A stretch of DNA of 32,000 nucleotides from Aliarcobacter sp. (lineage in GTDB: Bacteria > Campylobacterota > Campylobacteria > Campylobacterales > Arcobacteraceae): assembly GCA_017995775.1 (NCBI GenBank), contig JAGOIF010000016.1:1-32000 (forward strand). Direction: 5' to 3'. Below are positions 6,564-14,890 of the stretch, in pieces. Below the pieces are notes generated by a model, which worked only from the letters and a program-made list of their open reading frames with translations, searched no databases and was not told the origin of the DNA. The position numbers were made by a program, and so were the translations under genes. Numbering within the stretch: the first letter of the stretch is position 1; every line of letters starts with the position of its first letter.

Positions 6564-7778
6564 ATGTTCCCAGAAATTGAATTTGAAAGAATGAAAAGAC
6601 TTCCAAACTATGTGTTTGCAGAAGTTAATAACATTAAAATGGAAGCTAGACGAGCAGGAGAAGATGTAATCGATTTCTCAATGGGAAATCCAGATGGTCC
6701 AGCACCACAACACATAACTGACAAACTAATCGAAGCAGCAGCAAAACCTAAAAATCACGGATATAGTGCAAGTGCTGGTATTTTTAAATTAAGACTTGCT
6801 ATTTCTAATTGGTATAAAAGAAAATATGACGTAGATTTTTTAGATCCTAATAAACACATATGTGCAACAATGGGTTCAAAAGAGGGTTATGTTCACTTAG
6901 TTCAAGCAATTGTAAACGTAGGTGACGTGGCTGTTGTTCCAGATCCTACATATCCAATTCACTCATATGCATTTATGTTAAATGGTGCTGCTGTTCATAA
7001 ATTTGAATTAGTTTTTGATAGTGAATATAAAGTAGATGAAGATCTATTTTTCCAAAGATTACAAAAAACAATTGATGAATCAATTCCTAAAGTAAAATTT
7101 GTTGTTGTAAACTTCCCACATAATCCAACTTGTGCTACTGTTACACCTGAATTTTATACAAAAATAGTAGCAATGGCAAAAAGAGAAAGATTTTATATTA
7201 TTTCTGATATTGCTTATGCTGATATTACATTTGATGGATATAAAACTCCTTCAATTTTCCAAGCAGAGGGCGCTTTAGATGTTGCTGTTGAATGTTTTAC
7301 ATTAAGTAAATCATACAATATGGCAGGATGGAGAGTAGGTTGTATAGTTGGAAATGAAAAATTAATTGGTGCTTTAAAAAGAATTAAATCATGGTTAGAT
7401 TATGGAATGTTCACTCCTATTCAAATTGCAGCTACTGTTGCACTTGATGGTCCACAAGATTGTGTTGCTGAACATGTTGAAAAATATAGAAAAAGAAGAG
7501 ATTTAATGCTTGAAGTATTTGAAGAAGCTGGTTGGAAAATGGATAAACCAAATGCATCTATGTTTATTTGGGCAAAAATTCCAGATTGTGCTTCACATTT
7601 AGGAAGTATGGAATTCTCAAAACAGTTATTAACTCAAGCACAAGTTGCAGTTAGTCCTGGTATTGGTTTTGGAAATTATGGTGACCAGCATGTAAGAATT
7701 GCTCTAATTGAAAATGAAAAAAGAATTAGACAAGCAGCGAAAAACGTAAAGAAATATTTAAAAACATTAGAAAAGTAG
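6564..7778 (+). CDS. Class I/II PLP aminotransferase (AlaC / LL-diaminopimelate aminotransferase-like)
   Basis: This 404-residue fold-type I aminotransferase has SMGNPDGPAP (39-48), NFPHNPT (183-189), the PLP-pyridine aspartate in ISDIAYAD (D215) and the Schiff-base lysine K249 in TLSKSYNMAGWR. The opening, including DFSMGNPDGP, is close to the E. coli AlaC glutamate-pyruvate transaminase subgroup; Campylobacterota homologues are often annotated as LL-diaminopimelate aminotransferase. Being immediately upstream of hom (9-base gap) favours a role in aspartate-family metabolism, but sequence alone does not settle alanine, aspartate or diaminopimelate as substrate. Translation starts at ATG with AAGGA overlapping the end of the preceding gene. 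Confidence 0.9.
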   Translation: MFPEIEFERMKRLPNYVFAEVNNIKMEARRAGEDVIDFSMGNPDGPAPQHITDKLIEAAAKPKNHGYSASAGIFKLRLAISNWYKRKYDVDFLDPNKHICATMGSKEGYVHLVQAIVNVGDVAVVPDPTYPIHSYAFMLNGAAVHKFELVFDSEYKVDEDLFFQRLQKTIDESIPKVKFVVVNFPHNPTCATVTPEFYTKIVAMAKRERFYIISDIAYADITFDGYKTPSIFQAEGALDVAVECFTLSKSYNMAGWRVGCIVGNEKLIGALKRIKSWLDYGMFTPIQIAATVALDGPQDCVAEHVEKYRKRRDLMLEVFEEAGWKMDKPNASMFIWAKIPDCASHLGSMEFSKQLLTQAQVAVSPGIGFGNYGDQHVRIALIENEKRIRQAAKNVKKYLKTLEK

Positions 7779-7787
7779 GGAAGTGAT

Positions 7788-9050
7788 ATGTTAAAAGTTG
7801 GAATTATAGGTGTAGGTACAGTAGGAACTAGTGTTGTAAATATTTTAAGAGATAATAAAAATATTATAACAGCGCGTGCTGGTGTAGAAATAGTACCTGT
7901 ACTAGGAGTAGTTTCAAACTTAAAAAAAGACAGAAATGTTGACATAAAACTAAGTGACAATATAGATGATATTTTAAATGATGACTCTATTGATGTTGTT
8001 GTTGAATTAATGGGTGGAATCGAAAAACCAAATGAGATTGTAAGAAAAGCATTACTTAAAGGCAAAGCAGTGGTTACTGCAAATAAAGCTCTTTTAGCAT
8101 ATCATAGATATGAACTTCAAGAGCTAGCTGGTGATATTCCCTTTGAATTTGAAGCAGCAGTTGCAGGTGGAATTCCTATTATTAATGCTTTAAGAGATGG
8201 TTTAAGTGCTAATCATATTATATCTATGCAAGGTATTATGAATGGTACTTCAAACTATATGCTAACTCGAATGATAAATGATGGTATTTCTTATGATGAT
8301 ATTTTAAAAGAAGCTCAGGATTTAGGTTATGCAGAAGCTGATCCAACTTTTGATGTTGGTGGATTTGATGCTGCTCATAAACTTCTAATTTTAGGATCTA
8401 TTGCTTATGGAATAGATGTTAAACCTGAAGAGATTTTAATTGAAGGTATTCAAAATATCACAAAAGCTGATATTGATTTTGCGAAAGAGTTTGAATATTC
8501 AATCAAAATTTTAGGAATTGCAAAAAAAGTCGGATCTCAAATCGAACTTAGAGTTCATCCTGTTTTAATTCCTGAAGATAAAATGATTGCAAAAGTTGAT
8601 GGCGTTATGAATGGTATCTCTGTTTTTGGTGATAAAGTTGGAGAAACTATGTATTATGGAGCAGGTGCGGGTGGCGATGCAACTGCGTCTGCTGTTATTG
8701 CAAATATTATTGATATTGCAAGACGTGGAAAAGGATCTCCAATGCTTGGCTTTGAAAACCAACCAGGAGAGAGAGTTACTTTAATGGCTAAAGATGATAT
8801 TGAAACAAAATATTATTTAAGACTTGAAGTTGCAGATAAATCAGGAACTTTAGCAAAAATTGCAACAATTTTAGGAAATAATTCAATTTCTATTGAAGCA
8901 ATGTTACAAAAACCATTAAAAAATGCAACTGCAAATTTACTTCTTACAACTCATACTTGTATAGAAAAAAATATAATAAAAGCAATAAAAGAGCTAGAAA
9001 ATTCAGGAGTGGTTTTAGTAAAACCAGCGATGATTAGAATTGAAGAATAG
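7788..9050 (+). CDS. hom: Homoserine dehydrogenase
   Basis: This enzyme reduces aspartate semialdehyde to homoserine, the branch point to threonine and methionine. The 420-residue protein has an N-terminal Rossmann fold (GVGTVGTSVV, 8-17) and the catalytic-type lysine in TANKALLA (K100). Its central domain has GIMNGTSNYML and EAQDLGYAEADPTFDVGG, and a C-terminal ACT domain (from about 345, LEVADKSGTLAKIATILG) probably mediates threonine feedback. The monofunctional form without aspartokinase is normal for this phylum. The start ATG is preceded by AGGGAAGTG. It follows the aminotransferase gene closely and precedes the MATE gene by 17 bases. Confidence 0.95.
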   Translation: MLKVGIIGVGTVGTSVVNILRDNKNIITARAGVEIVPVLGVVSNLKKDRNVDIKLSDNIDDILNDDSIDVVVELMGGIEKPNEIVRKALLKGKAVVTANKALLAYHRYELQELAGDIPFEFEAAVAGGIPIINALRDGLSANHIISMQGIMNGTSNYMLTRMINDGISYDDILKEAQDLGYAEADPTFDVGGFDAAHKLLILGSIAYGIDVKPEEILIEGIQNITKADIDFAKEFEYSIKILGIAKKVGSQIELRVHPVLIPEDKMIAKVDGVMNGISVFGDKVGETMYYGAGAGGDATASAVIANIIDIARRGKGSPMLGFENQPGERVTLMAKDDIETKYYLRLEVADKSGTLAKIATILGNNSISIEAMLQKPLKNATANLLLTTHTCIEKNIIKAIKELENSGVVLVKPAMIRIEE

Positions 9051-9067
9051 TTCTTTGAAAAATTAAT

Positions 9068-10426
9068 TTGAGAAAAAACACACAACACCTAACAACTCAA
9101 AACATTCCATCTTTAATAAAACAACTTGCAATCCCTGCAAGTGTTGGAATGTTTTTTAATACAATGTACAACGTTGTAGATACATTCTACGCAGGTCTTA
9201 TATCAACCCAAGCAATTGCAGCCTTATCTTTATCATTTATGATATTTTTCTTAATTATTGGTTTTGGATATGGTTTTTCATCAGCAATTACAGCACTTTT
9301 AGGAAATGCTCTTGGTAAAAAAAGATATAAATTAGCTTCTATTTACGCCCATAAAGGTCTATTTTTTGTACCAATTATTGGTCTTGGATTAGCTATTATT
9401 GGATATTATTCATCTCCTTTTCTTTTTAAACTTTTAGGTGCTCAAGATGAGTATTTACAAATATCTCTTGATTATATTAATCCTATTTTATTTGGTGCAG
9501 TGTTTTTTATGTTCAACTTCTCTTTAAACTCTATTTTAGTAGCCACAGGAGATACGAAGACATATAGAAATAGTTTGATATTTGGGTTCTTTGCAAATAT
9601 GACATTAAACCCTGTGTTTATTTATGGATTTTTATTTATTCCTGCTATGGGAATAAAAGGAATTGCCATATCAACGGTTTTAATTCAAGTTATAAATATG
9701 TTTTATTTACTTTTTAAAGTTCTTCAAACTAAACTTATTCACTTTGAAAAACCTGAATATTTTATTCCAAATTTAAGAGTTTATAAACAGTTTTTATTTC
9801 AAGGTTTACCTGCTAGTTTAAATATGTTAACAATGGCTATTGGTTCACTTATTCTTACTTATTTTGTATCTCATTATGGGATGCAAGCGGTTGCTGGATA
9901 TGGAATAGGTTATAGAGTAGAGCAACTTATGTTACTTCCTGCTTTAGGAATTAGTACGGCTGTTTTAACTCTTGTATCAAATAACTTTGGTGCAAAAAAA
10001 TATGATAGGGTTATAGAAACTGTAAAAACTGCACTAAAATATGGATTTATTGTAGCCACCGTTGGAATAATTGTTCTTACAATTTTGGGCAGATTCATAA
10101 TCTCACAATTTGATTCAAATGCTGTTGTTGTGGATTTTGGGGTTAGTTATTTACTTATTGAAATATGGATATTTTATGCTTATGTAGTTTTATTTATATG
10201 CGTTTCTACTTTACAAGCTATTAAAAAACCTAAGATGCTTTTATATATCGGGCTTTATAGACAAATATTTGCGAAATTAATTATCGCTTATGTTATTGTA
10301 AAATATTTTGAACTTGATTTTATATATTTATGGTTTGGTATTTTATTTATGATTTATAGTGCATCGATTTTTATTTATTTTTACACAAGAAGATTATTAA
10401 AAGAAGTTTGTAATACAACTTTTTAA
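9068..10426 (+). CDS. MATE-family multidrug/metabolite exporter
   Basis: The 452-residue protein has about 12 hydrophobic segments and the MATE N-terminal pattern: LIKQLAIPASVGMFFNTMYN, then VVDTFYAG. It is mirrored by a second half beginning near residue 240 (FLFQGLPASLNMLTMAIGS), the usual inverted pseudo-repeat. MATE proteins export cationic drugs or metabolites in exchange for H+ or Na+; the substrate is not predictable. The start is TTG at 9068, needed to include the conserved first segment; no strong ribosome binding site is visible, so it may be coupled to hom. The gene ends in a strong hairpin at 10425-10470. Confidence 0.88.
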   Translation: MRKNTQHLTTQNIPSLIKQLAIPASVGMFFNTMYNVVDTFYAGLISTQAIAALSLSFMIFFLIIGFGYGFSSAITALLGNALGKKRYKLASIYAHKGLFFVPIIGLGLAIIGYYSSPFLFKLLGAQDEYLQISLDYINPILFGAVFFMFNFSLNSILVATGDTKTYRNSLIFGFFANMTLNPVFIYGFLFIPAMGIKGIAISTVLIQVINMFYLLFKVLQTKLIHFEKPEYFIPNLRVYKQFLFQGLPASLNMLTMAIGSLILTYFVSHYGMQAVAGYGIGYRVEQLMLLPALGISTAVLTLVSNNFGAKKYDRVIETVKTALKYGFIVATVGIIVLTILGRFIISQFDSNAVVVDFGVSYLLIEIWIFYAYVVLFICVSTLQAIKKPKMLLYIGLYRQIFAKLIIAYVIVKYFELDFIYLWFGILFMIYSASIFIYFYTRRLLKEVCNTTF

Positions 10427-10470
10427 ATCAAGTAGTTATAGGAATTTTTTCCTATAACTACTATTGATTT
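10425..10470. terminator. Bidirectional terminator between the MATE gene and the copper locus
   Basis: A perfect 12-base stem (10432-10443 with 10450-10461) encloses a 6-base loop, and a further 7 bases pair outside it (10425-10431 with 10464-10470) after a 2-base bulge. It lies between two converging genes and has A/T tracts on both sides, so it should terminate both transcripts. Confidence 0.8.
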
Positions 10471-10478
10471 CTTACTAA

Positions 10479-10775
10479 TTATTTACTTCCACACTTACCA
10501 GTACCACATGAACCTTTAGTATCTTTCATGTTTTTCATATCTTTCATATCCGATTTAACATCTTTCATATCTGTTCCGCATTTTCCAGCTCCACAAGAAC
10601 CTTTTGCCTCTTTCATCATTTCTGCACCGCATTTCCCAGTTCCACAAGAAGCTTTTTTATCTTTCATCATTTCAGCTCCACATTTTCCAGTTCCACAAGA
10701 ACCTGCTGCGAATGCCATTGAAGTTCCAAGTAATGCTGTTAAAATTAATCCTACTATTTTCATTTTTTTATTCAT
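10479..10775 (-). CDS. Exported Cys/Met-rich repeat protein, candidate copper binder (HvfA/bufferin-like)
   Basis: This 98-residue protein has a signal peptide (residues 1-23, ending AFA) and a mature part that is almost pure repeat. Four SCG(T/A)GKCG motifs place cysteine pairs at 27/32, 44/49, 61/66 and 90/95. The first three lie in 17-residue units with AEMMK tails, and an M-K-D-rich linker (69-85) precedes the fourth. There is no other domain. It is the last gene of a CusCBA-type operon, 2 bases after the pump gene, with an AAGGA ribosome binding site inside that gene. Repeated GKCG motifs after a signal peptide are characteristic of the HvfA/bufferin precursors that MNIO (DUF692) enzymes turn into copper-binding RiPPs. 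No such enzyme is encoded here, so it may also act unmodified as a thiol metal buffer. Metal binding is inferred from composition and context. Confidence 0.8.
   Translation of the reverse strand: MNKKMKIVGLILTALLGTSMAFAAGSCGTGKCGAEMMKDKKASCGTGKCGAEMMKEAKGSCGAGKCGTDMKDVKSDMKDMKNMKDTKGSCGTGKCGSK
10488..10700 (-). repeat. Tandem 51-base coding repeats encoding the Cys motifs
   Basis: Three consecutive 51-base units (10700-10650, 10649-10599, 10598-10548) encode 17-residue copies that start SCG(T/A)GKCG. A partial fourth copy of the 8-residue core lies at 10511-10488. The first two units are the most similar at DNA level, which points to recent expansion by slippage or unequal exchange. Confidence 0.85.
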
Positions 10776-10777
10776 TT

Positions 10778-13700
10778 TTATATCCTTTTATTTTCTTGTC
10801 TCATAATTATAATATAAAATATTGAAGGAATTATAATTAATGTTAAGAATGCTGATGAAAGCATTCCACCTATCATTGGTGCTGCGATTCTTTGCATAAC
10901 TTCACTTCCAACACTATTTATATACATGATTGGAATTAATCCACCAAGTATTGCAAATAATGTCATAAGTTTTGGTCTTAAACGTAAAACTGCACCTTTA
11001 TAAATAGCATTAAAAACATCTATTTTCTCTATTTTTATAGCTTTTTCTTTTAATTCAATTATTGCTTCGTGTAAGTAAACAATCATCACAATAGATGTTT
11101 CAGCAGCAACTCCTAATAATGCTAAGAATCCTACGATTACAGCAATTGACATATTAAAATTTAAAAATTCTAAATAAAATATTCCTCCTGTTAATGCAAA
11201 TGGTAAAGTAAAGAAAATTATCATTGTATATGTAAAATTTCTTAAAGCCAAAAATATAAGCGCAAAAATAATCACAAAAGTTAAAGGAATAATATAAATC
11301 AATCTTTGCATTGCTGATTCTAAATATTCACTTTGTCCAGCCCACTCATAATAAAATCCACTTGGGAGTTTTAAATCTTTTAATAAAATCTCCGCTTCAT
11401 CTTTATATTGTTTAGATGATACCTCATCTTTTGGTGTGATATATATAAAATTTACATTTAATGCTTTTTCAGATTTTATGATAGAAGGTCCTTCTTCATA
11501 CTCTAACTTTGCAAACATTTTTAATGGTTGAAAACCTAATTTTGTTTTTATTTGAAGATTTTCTAAACTTATTAAATCTTCTCTTTGGCTTGTTTCATAC
11601 CTAAGACTTATTGGATATCTTTCAAGATTATGTAAAAGTGTAGATATTTGACTTCCTGCAACTCCCAAAGATATAGTTTGAATCACATCATCTTTTGTAA
11701 TACCAAATCTTGAAATCATCTCATCATTTATATCTATATTTAAATAATATCCTGAATTAATTTTATCTATTGATACAGACAAAGTTTTATCATAATTCTT
11801 TAATTTTTGTTCTATTTGTCCTGCTATTTTTTCTAATTCTTGATGATTATTCCCGTATAATTTTATTCCAATTGGTGTTCGTATACCTGTTAAAAGCATA
11901 TCAATTCGACCTCTTATTGGATAAGTCCAAGAGTTAATAAGACCTGCAATTTCTAGCTTTTTATTCATCTCTTCCATTAGTTTTTTATAACTCATTCCAT
12001 CTCGCCATTGATCTTTTGGTTTAAATGTTATTATAGTTTCTATCATTGCAAGTGGCGCTGGATCTGTGGCACTATTTGCTCGACCAGCTTTTGCAAAGAC
12101 TGTTTGAACTTCAGGAAATGATTTTAAGATTATATTTGTTTTATTTGAAAGCTCTTTTGCTAAATCTATTCCTATTCCATATGGAGTCACAGGCATATAC
12201 ATAAATACTTCTTCATTCATCATGGGCATAAACTCCCAGTTTTGTTTTTTATAAATAGGATATGCTAAAACTAATGTTCCAAAGAAAATCAAAATAACCA
12301 AATATCTAAATTTTAATGCAAGTTTTAAAATAGGGGAATAAAGCATAATAAAAAATCTATTTAAGAAATTTTTATTCTCAGCTACTATTTTGCCACGAAT
12401 TAAAAATACCATTAAAATAGGAACTATTGTAATTGAAAGAATTGCTCCACTTATCATTGCAAATGATTTAGTAAAGGCAAGTGGAGTAAATAATCTTCCT
12501 TCTTGACCACTTAATGCAAATATTGGTAAAAAAGATACAACAACTAAAATAAGTGCAAAAAAGATTGGTCTTCCTACTTGTTTTGCTGATTTTATGATTA
12601 TTTCTATTCTTTCATTATTACTTATATTCTCTTTTCCTTGAAGATATTTATGGGCATTTTCAACCATTGCAATTGTAGCATCGACCATTGCTCCAATTGC
12701 TATTGCGATTCCTCCTAAACTCATAATATTTGAGCCTATACCAAAAATCTTCATCATTAAAAATGTGATTAAAACTGTTATTGGTAAAGTTATAATTATA
12801 ATTAATGCGCTTCTAAAATGAAGTAAAAAAAGTGCACTTATTATCATCACTATAATTGATTCTTCTATTAGTGTATTTTTTAAAGTATCTATGGCTTTAT
12901 CTATTAGTGATGTTCTATCGTAGGTTTCTACTACTTCTACATCTTCAATTTTTAGGGTTTCAAGTTTTTGTTTTACGGCTTTAATAACAGAATATGGATT
13001 TTCACCAAATCTTACTATTACAATGCCACCAACTGTTTCACCTTCTCCATTTAAATCAGCCATTCCTCTTCTATTTGTGGAAGTGATATTAACATCTGCT
13101 ATATCTTTTATTTTCAAAGGAATTGCATTATCTGCTTTTATTGTGATGTTTTGAATATCAGAAATATTTTTTAAATAGGCCTTTGCTTGAATCATATGCT
13201 CAAAGCCATTTTCTAAAATAATTCTTCCACCTTTTTCATCATTATTACTAATTAATGCTTTTTTAATATCTTCAATACTTAAATCATATTGCACTAACTT
13301 ATCTTGATTTAAAGTAATCTCATAGTTTTTAATATATCCACCAATTGATGCAATTTCACTTACTCCATCAACGCCTAAAAGTGCATATTTGTAATAATAG
13401 TCTTGTAAAGTTCTTAATTCATCTAAACTTTTTGTTTTTGATTTTAAAGCGTACTCATAAGCCCATCCAACACCTGTTGCATCTGGACCCATCTTTACAC
13501 TTGAACCTTCAGGAAAAGTTCCTTGTAGGCTTGATAACTGCTCTAGAATTCTACTTCTTGCTTCATATATATCTGTTTTATCTTTGAAAATAATATATAT
13601 CATCCCATTAGAAAAAGAACTCATTGCTCGAACTGTTGAAATATTTGCTAAACTCATCAGATTTGAAATCAAAGGGTATGAGATTTGTTCTTCAATGGTT

Positions 13701-13876
13701 TTAGGACTTTGTCCATCCCATTGTACTTCTAAGATTACTTGAGGTGCTGATAAATCAGGTAAGGCATCTAGGCTTGTATTTTTTACAGCCCAAATTGAAG
13801 CAAAACTTAGAATAAAAACTGTTATTAATACTAAAAATCTATTTTTAATACTATATGAGATTATACTTTCAACCAT
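10778..13876 (-). CDS. cusA: Copper/silver efflux RND pump, CusA type
   Basis: This 1032-residue inner-membrane pump of the heavy-metal RND family is driven by protons and exports metal through a tripartite channel. The proton-relay segment GAMVDATIAMVENAHK (395-410) has D399, equivalent by offset to CusA D405. Three methionines, M561 (YMPVTP), M611 (APLAMIET) and M660 (RIDMLLTG), fall where E. coli CusA has its M573-M623-M672 copper/silver binding triad. This predicts Cu(I)/Ag(I) rather than Zn/Co/Ni specificity. The two halves each have an N-terminal helix, a large periplasmic domain and a helix bundle. It lies 6 bases downstream of the adaptor gene and 2 bases before the Cys-repeat gene. 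The triad assignment rests on remembered alignment, not a computed one. Confidence 0.93.
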   Translation of the reverse strand: MVESIISYSIKNRFLVLITVFILSFASIWAVKNTSLDALPDLSAPQVILEVQWDGQSPKTIEEQISYPLISNLMSLANISTVRAMSSFSNGMIYIIFKDKTDIYEARSRILEQLSSLQGTFPEGSSVKMGPDATGVGWAYEYALKSKTKSLDELRTLQDYYYKYALLGVDGVSEIASIGGYIKNYEITLNQDKLVQYDLSIEDIKKALISNNDEKGGRIILENGFEHMIQAKAYLKNISDIQNITIKADNAIPLKIKDIADVNITSTNRRGMADLNGEGETVGGIVIVRFGENPYSVIKAVKQKLETLKIEDVEVVETYDRTSLIDKAIDTLKNTLIEESIIVMIISALFLLHFRSALIIIITLPITVLITFLMMKIFGIGSNIMSLGGIAIAIGAMVDATIAMVENAHKYLQGKENISNNERIEIIIKSAKQVGRPIFFALILVVVSFLPIFALSGQEGRLFTPLAFTKSFAMISGAILSITIVPILMVFLIRGKIVAENKNFLNRFFIMLYSPILKLALKFRYLVILIFFGTLVLAYPIYKKQNWEFMPMMNEEVFMYMPVTPYGIGIDLAKELSNKTNIILKSFPEVQTVFAKAGRANSATDPAPLAMIETIITFKPKDQWRDGMSYKKLMEEMNKKLEIAGLINSWTYPIRGRIDMLLTGIRTPIGIKLYGNNHQELEKIAGQIEQKLKNYDKTLSVSIDKINSGYYLNIDINDEMISRFGITKDDVIQTISLGVAGSQISTLLHNLERYPISLRYETSQREDLISLENLQIKTKLGFQPLKMFAKLEYEEGPSIIKSEKALNVNFIYITPKDEVSSKQYKDEAEILLKDLKLPSGFYYEWAGQSEYLESAMQRLIYIIPLTFVIIFALIFLALRNFTYTMIIFFTLPFALTGGIFYLEFLNFNMSIAVIVGFLALLGVAAETSIVMIVYLHEAIIELKEKAIKIEKIDVFNAIYKGAVLRLRPKLMTLFAILGGLIPIMYINSVGSEVMQRIAAPMIGGMLSSAFLTLIIIPSIFYIIIMRQENKRI

Positions 13877-13882
13877 AATAAT

Positions 13883-14890
13883 TTACCACTCTTCATTATC
13901 TGATTCATAAAGTGCATTTGTTTGTGCATCTGAATCAAGTAAAAATAGGGCGTTATTTATAACTTCATCATTTTCATTTAAACCACCTAATATTTCATAT
14001 TTATTCGATGTTATTCTTTTTGCATCTATTTTAAGAGCTTCAAAATTTCCATCATCTAAGGGTTTAAAAACATAATAACTATCAGACTTTTTTAAAACTG
14101 CTGTTTTTGGAAGTGTTAGTTTTACATCCTTTGAAACTTCAATATTTACTTTTCCAAACATACTTGGAACTAGCTCATAATCTTGATTATCTACAATAAA
14201 CCGCACATCAACTGTTTTTGTTTTATCATCAAAAATAGGGTAGATAAAATCAATCTTTGTATTAATACTTTTATTTATTCCATCAATATTTATACTTGCT
14301 GTCATATCTTTTTTTATATAAGCTAATTCATTTTGATAAATAGATGCTATAAACCAAATTTTATCTAAACTAGCTATTTGAAGTAACATTTCTGCTTTTT
14401 TTACAGAACTTGAGTTGTTTATATTTTTTTCAATCAAAATCCCATTTACAGGAGAAGTTATTAAAATCCCATTTGAATCTATTTTACTATTTTTTATTTT
14501 TTCTTGTTCTTTTTTTGTAATTGCAAGATTATCAAGTTTTTGTAAACTTGAATTATAAATATTCTTATTAAACTCTTTTGCTATTTCAAGTTCACCTTGA
14601 ATACTTTGTATTTCTTGGGAATAAATAGAGTATAAAGGTGCATCTTTTTTTATTTTCATATATGTTTTATTTGCATAAAGTTTTGTGATATATCCATCAA
14701 ATCTACTTACAATATCAACTAAAGAGCTTTCATCTATTTTAGTAATTCCATAGTAACTTTTTGTGATATTTACTTCTTCTTTTTTTACTTTTACCACTTT
14801 TTTATTAAACAATTGTTTTGCTTCGATAATTTGGGCATTTAAAAAAGTACCAAAAAGTAGGGTGCTTATAAATAAAATTCTATAAATCAT
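13883..14890 (-). CDS. cusB: Periplasmic adaptor (membrane fusion) protein, CusB type
   Basis: This 335-residue protein joins the RND pump to the outer-membrane channel. It has a signal peptide (1-19), a first lipoyl half-motif (RFDGYITKLYANKTYMKIKK, about 63-82), an alpha-helical hairpin (about 90-135), and a returning lipoyl/barrel part (ITSPVNGILIEKNI, then a beta-barrel). It ends with a membrane-proximal domain. It is shorter than E. coli CusB (about 407) and its mature N-terminus lacks the Met-rich stretch that hands Cu(I) to CusA in E. coli. Its ATG overlaps the stop codon of the outer-membrane factor gene by 4 bases (ATGA), indicating translational coupling. Confidence 0.88.
   Translation of the reverse strand: MIYRILFISTLLFGTFLNAQIIEAKQLFNKKVVKVKKEEVNITKSYYGITKIDESSLVDIVSRFDGYITKLYANKTYMKIKKDAPLYSIYSQEIQSIQGELEIAKEFNKNIYNSSLQKLDNLAITKKEQEKIKNSKIDSNGILITSPVNGILIEKNINNSSSVKKAEMLLQIASLDKIWFIASIYQNELAYIKKDMTASINIDGINKSINTKIDFIYPIFDDKTKTVDVRFIVDNQDYELVPSMFGKVNIEVSKDVKLTLPKTAVLKKSDSYYVFKPLDDGNFEALKIDAKRITSNKYEILGGLNENDEVINNALFLLDSDAQTNALYESDNEEW

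Noticed and set aside
7676-8065. 129-codon minus-strand frame over the aminotransferase-hom junction
   Set aside because: It is antisense to two clear genes and its Ser/Thr/Phe-rich composition reflects reverse translation of AT-rich codons.
10479-10775. Cys-repeat protein as a ferredoxin or rubredoxin
   Set aside because: Cys spacing is C-x4-C in separate repeats with Gly/Lys between, not the CxxC-type iron-sulfur motifs, and the protein is exported.
10528-10825. Plus-strand open frames opposite the Cys-repeat gene
   Set aside because: They are products of the repeated codons on the other strand, with no start signal or signal peptide logic; the minus-strand protein has a good ribosome binding site and signal peptide.
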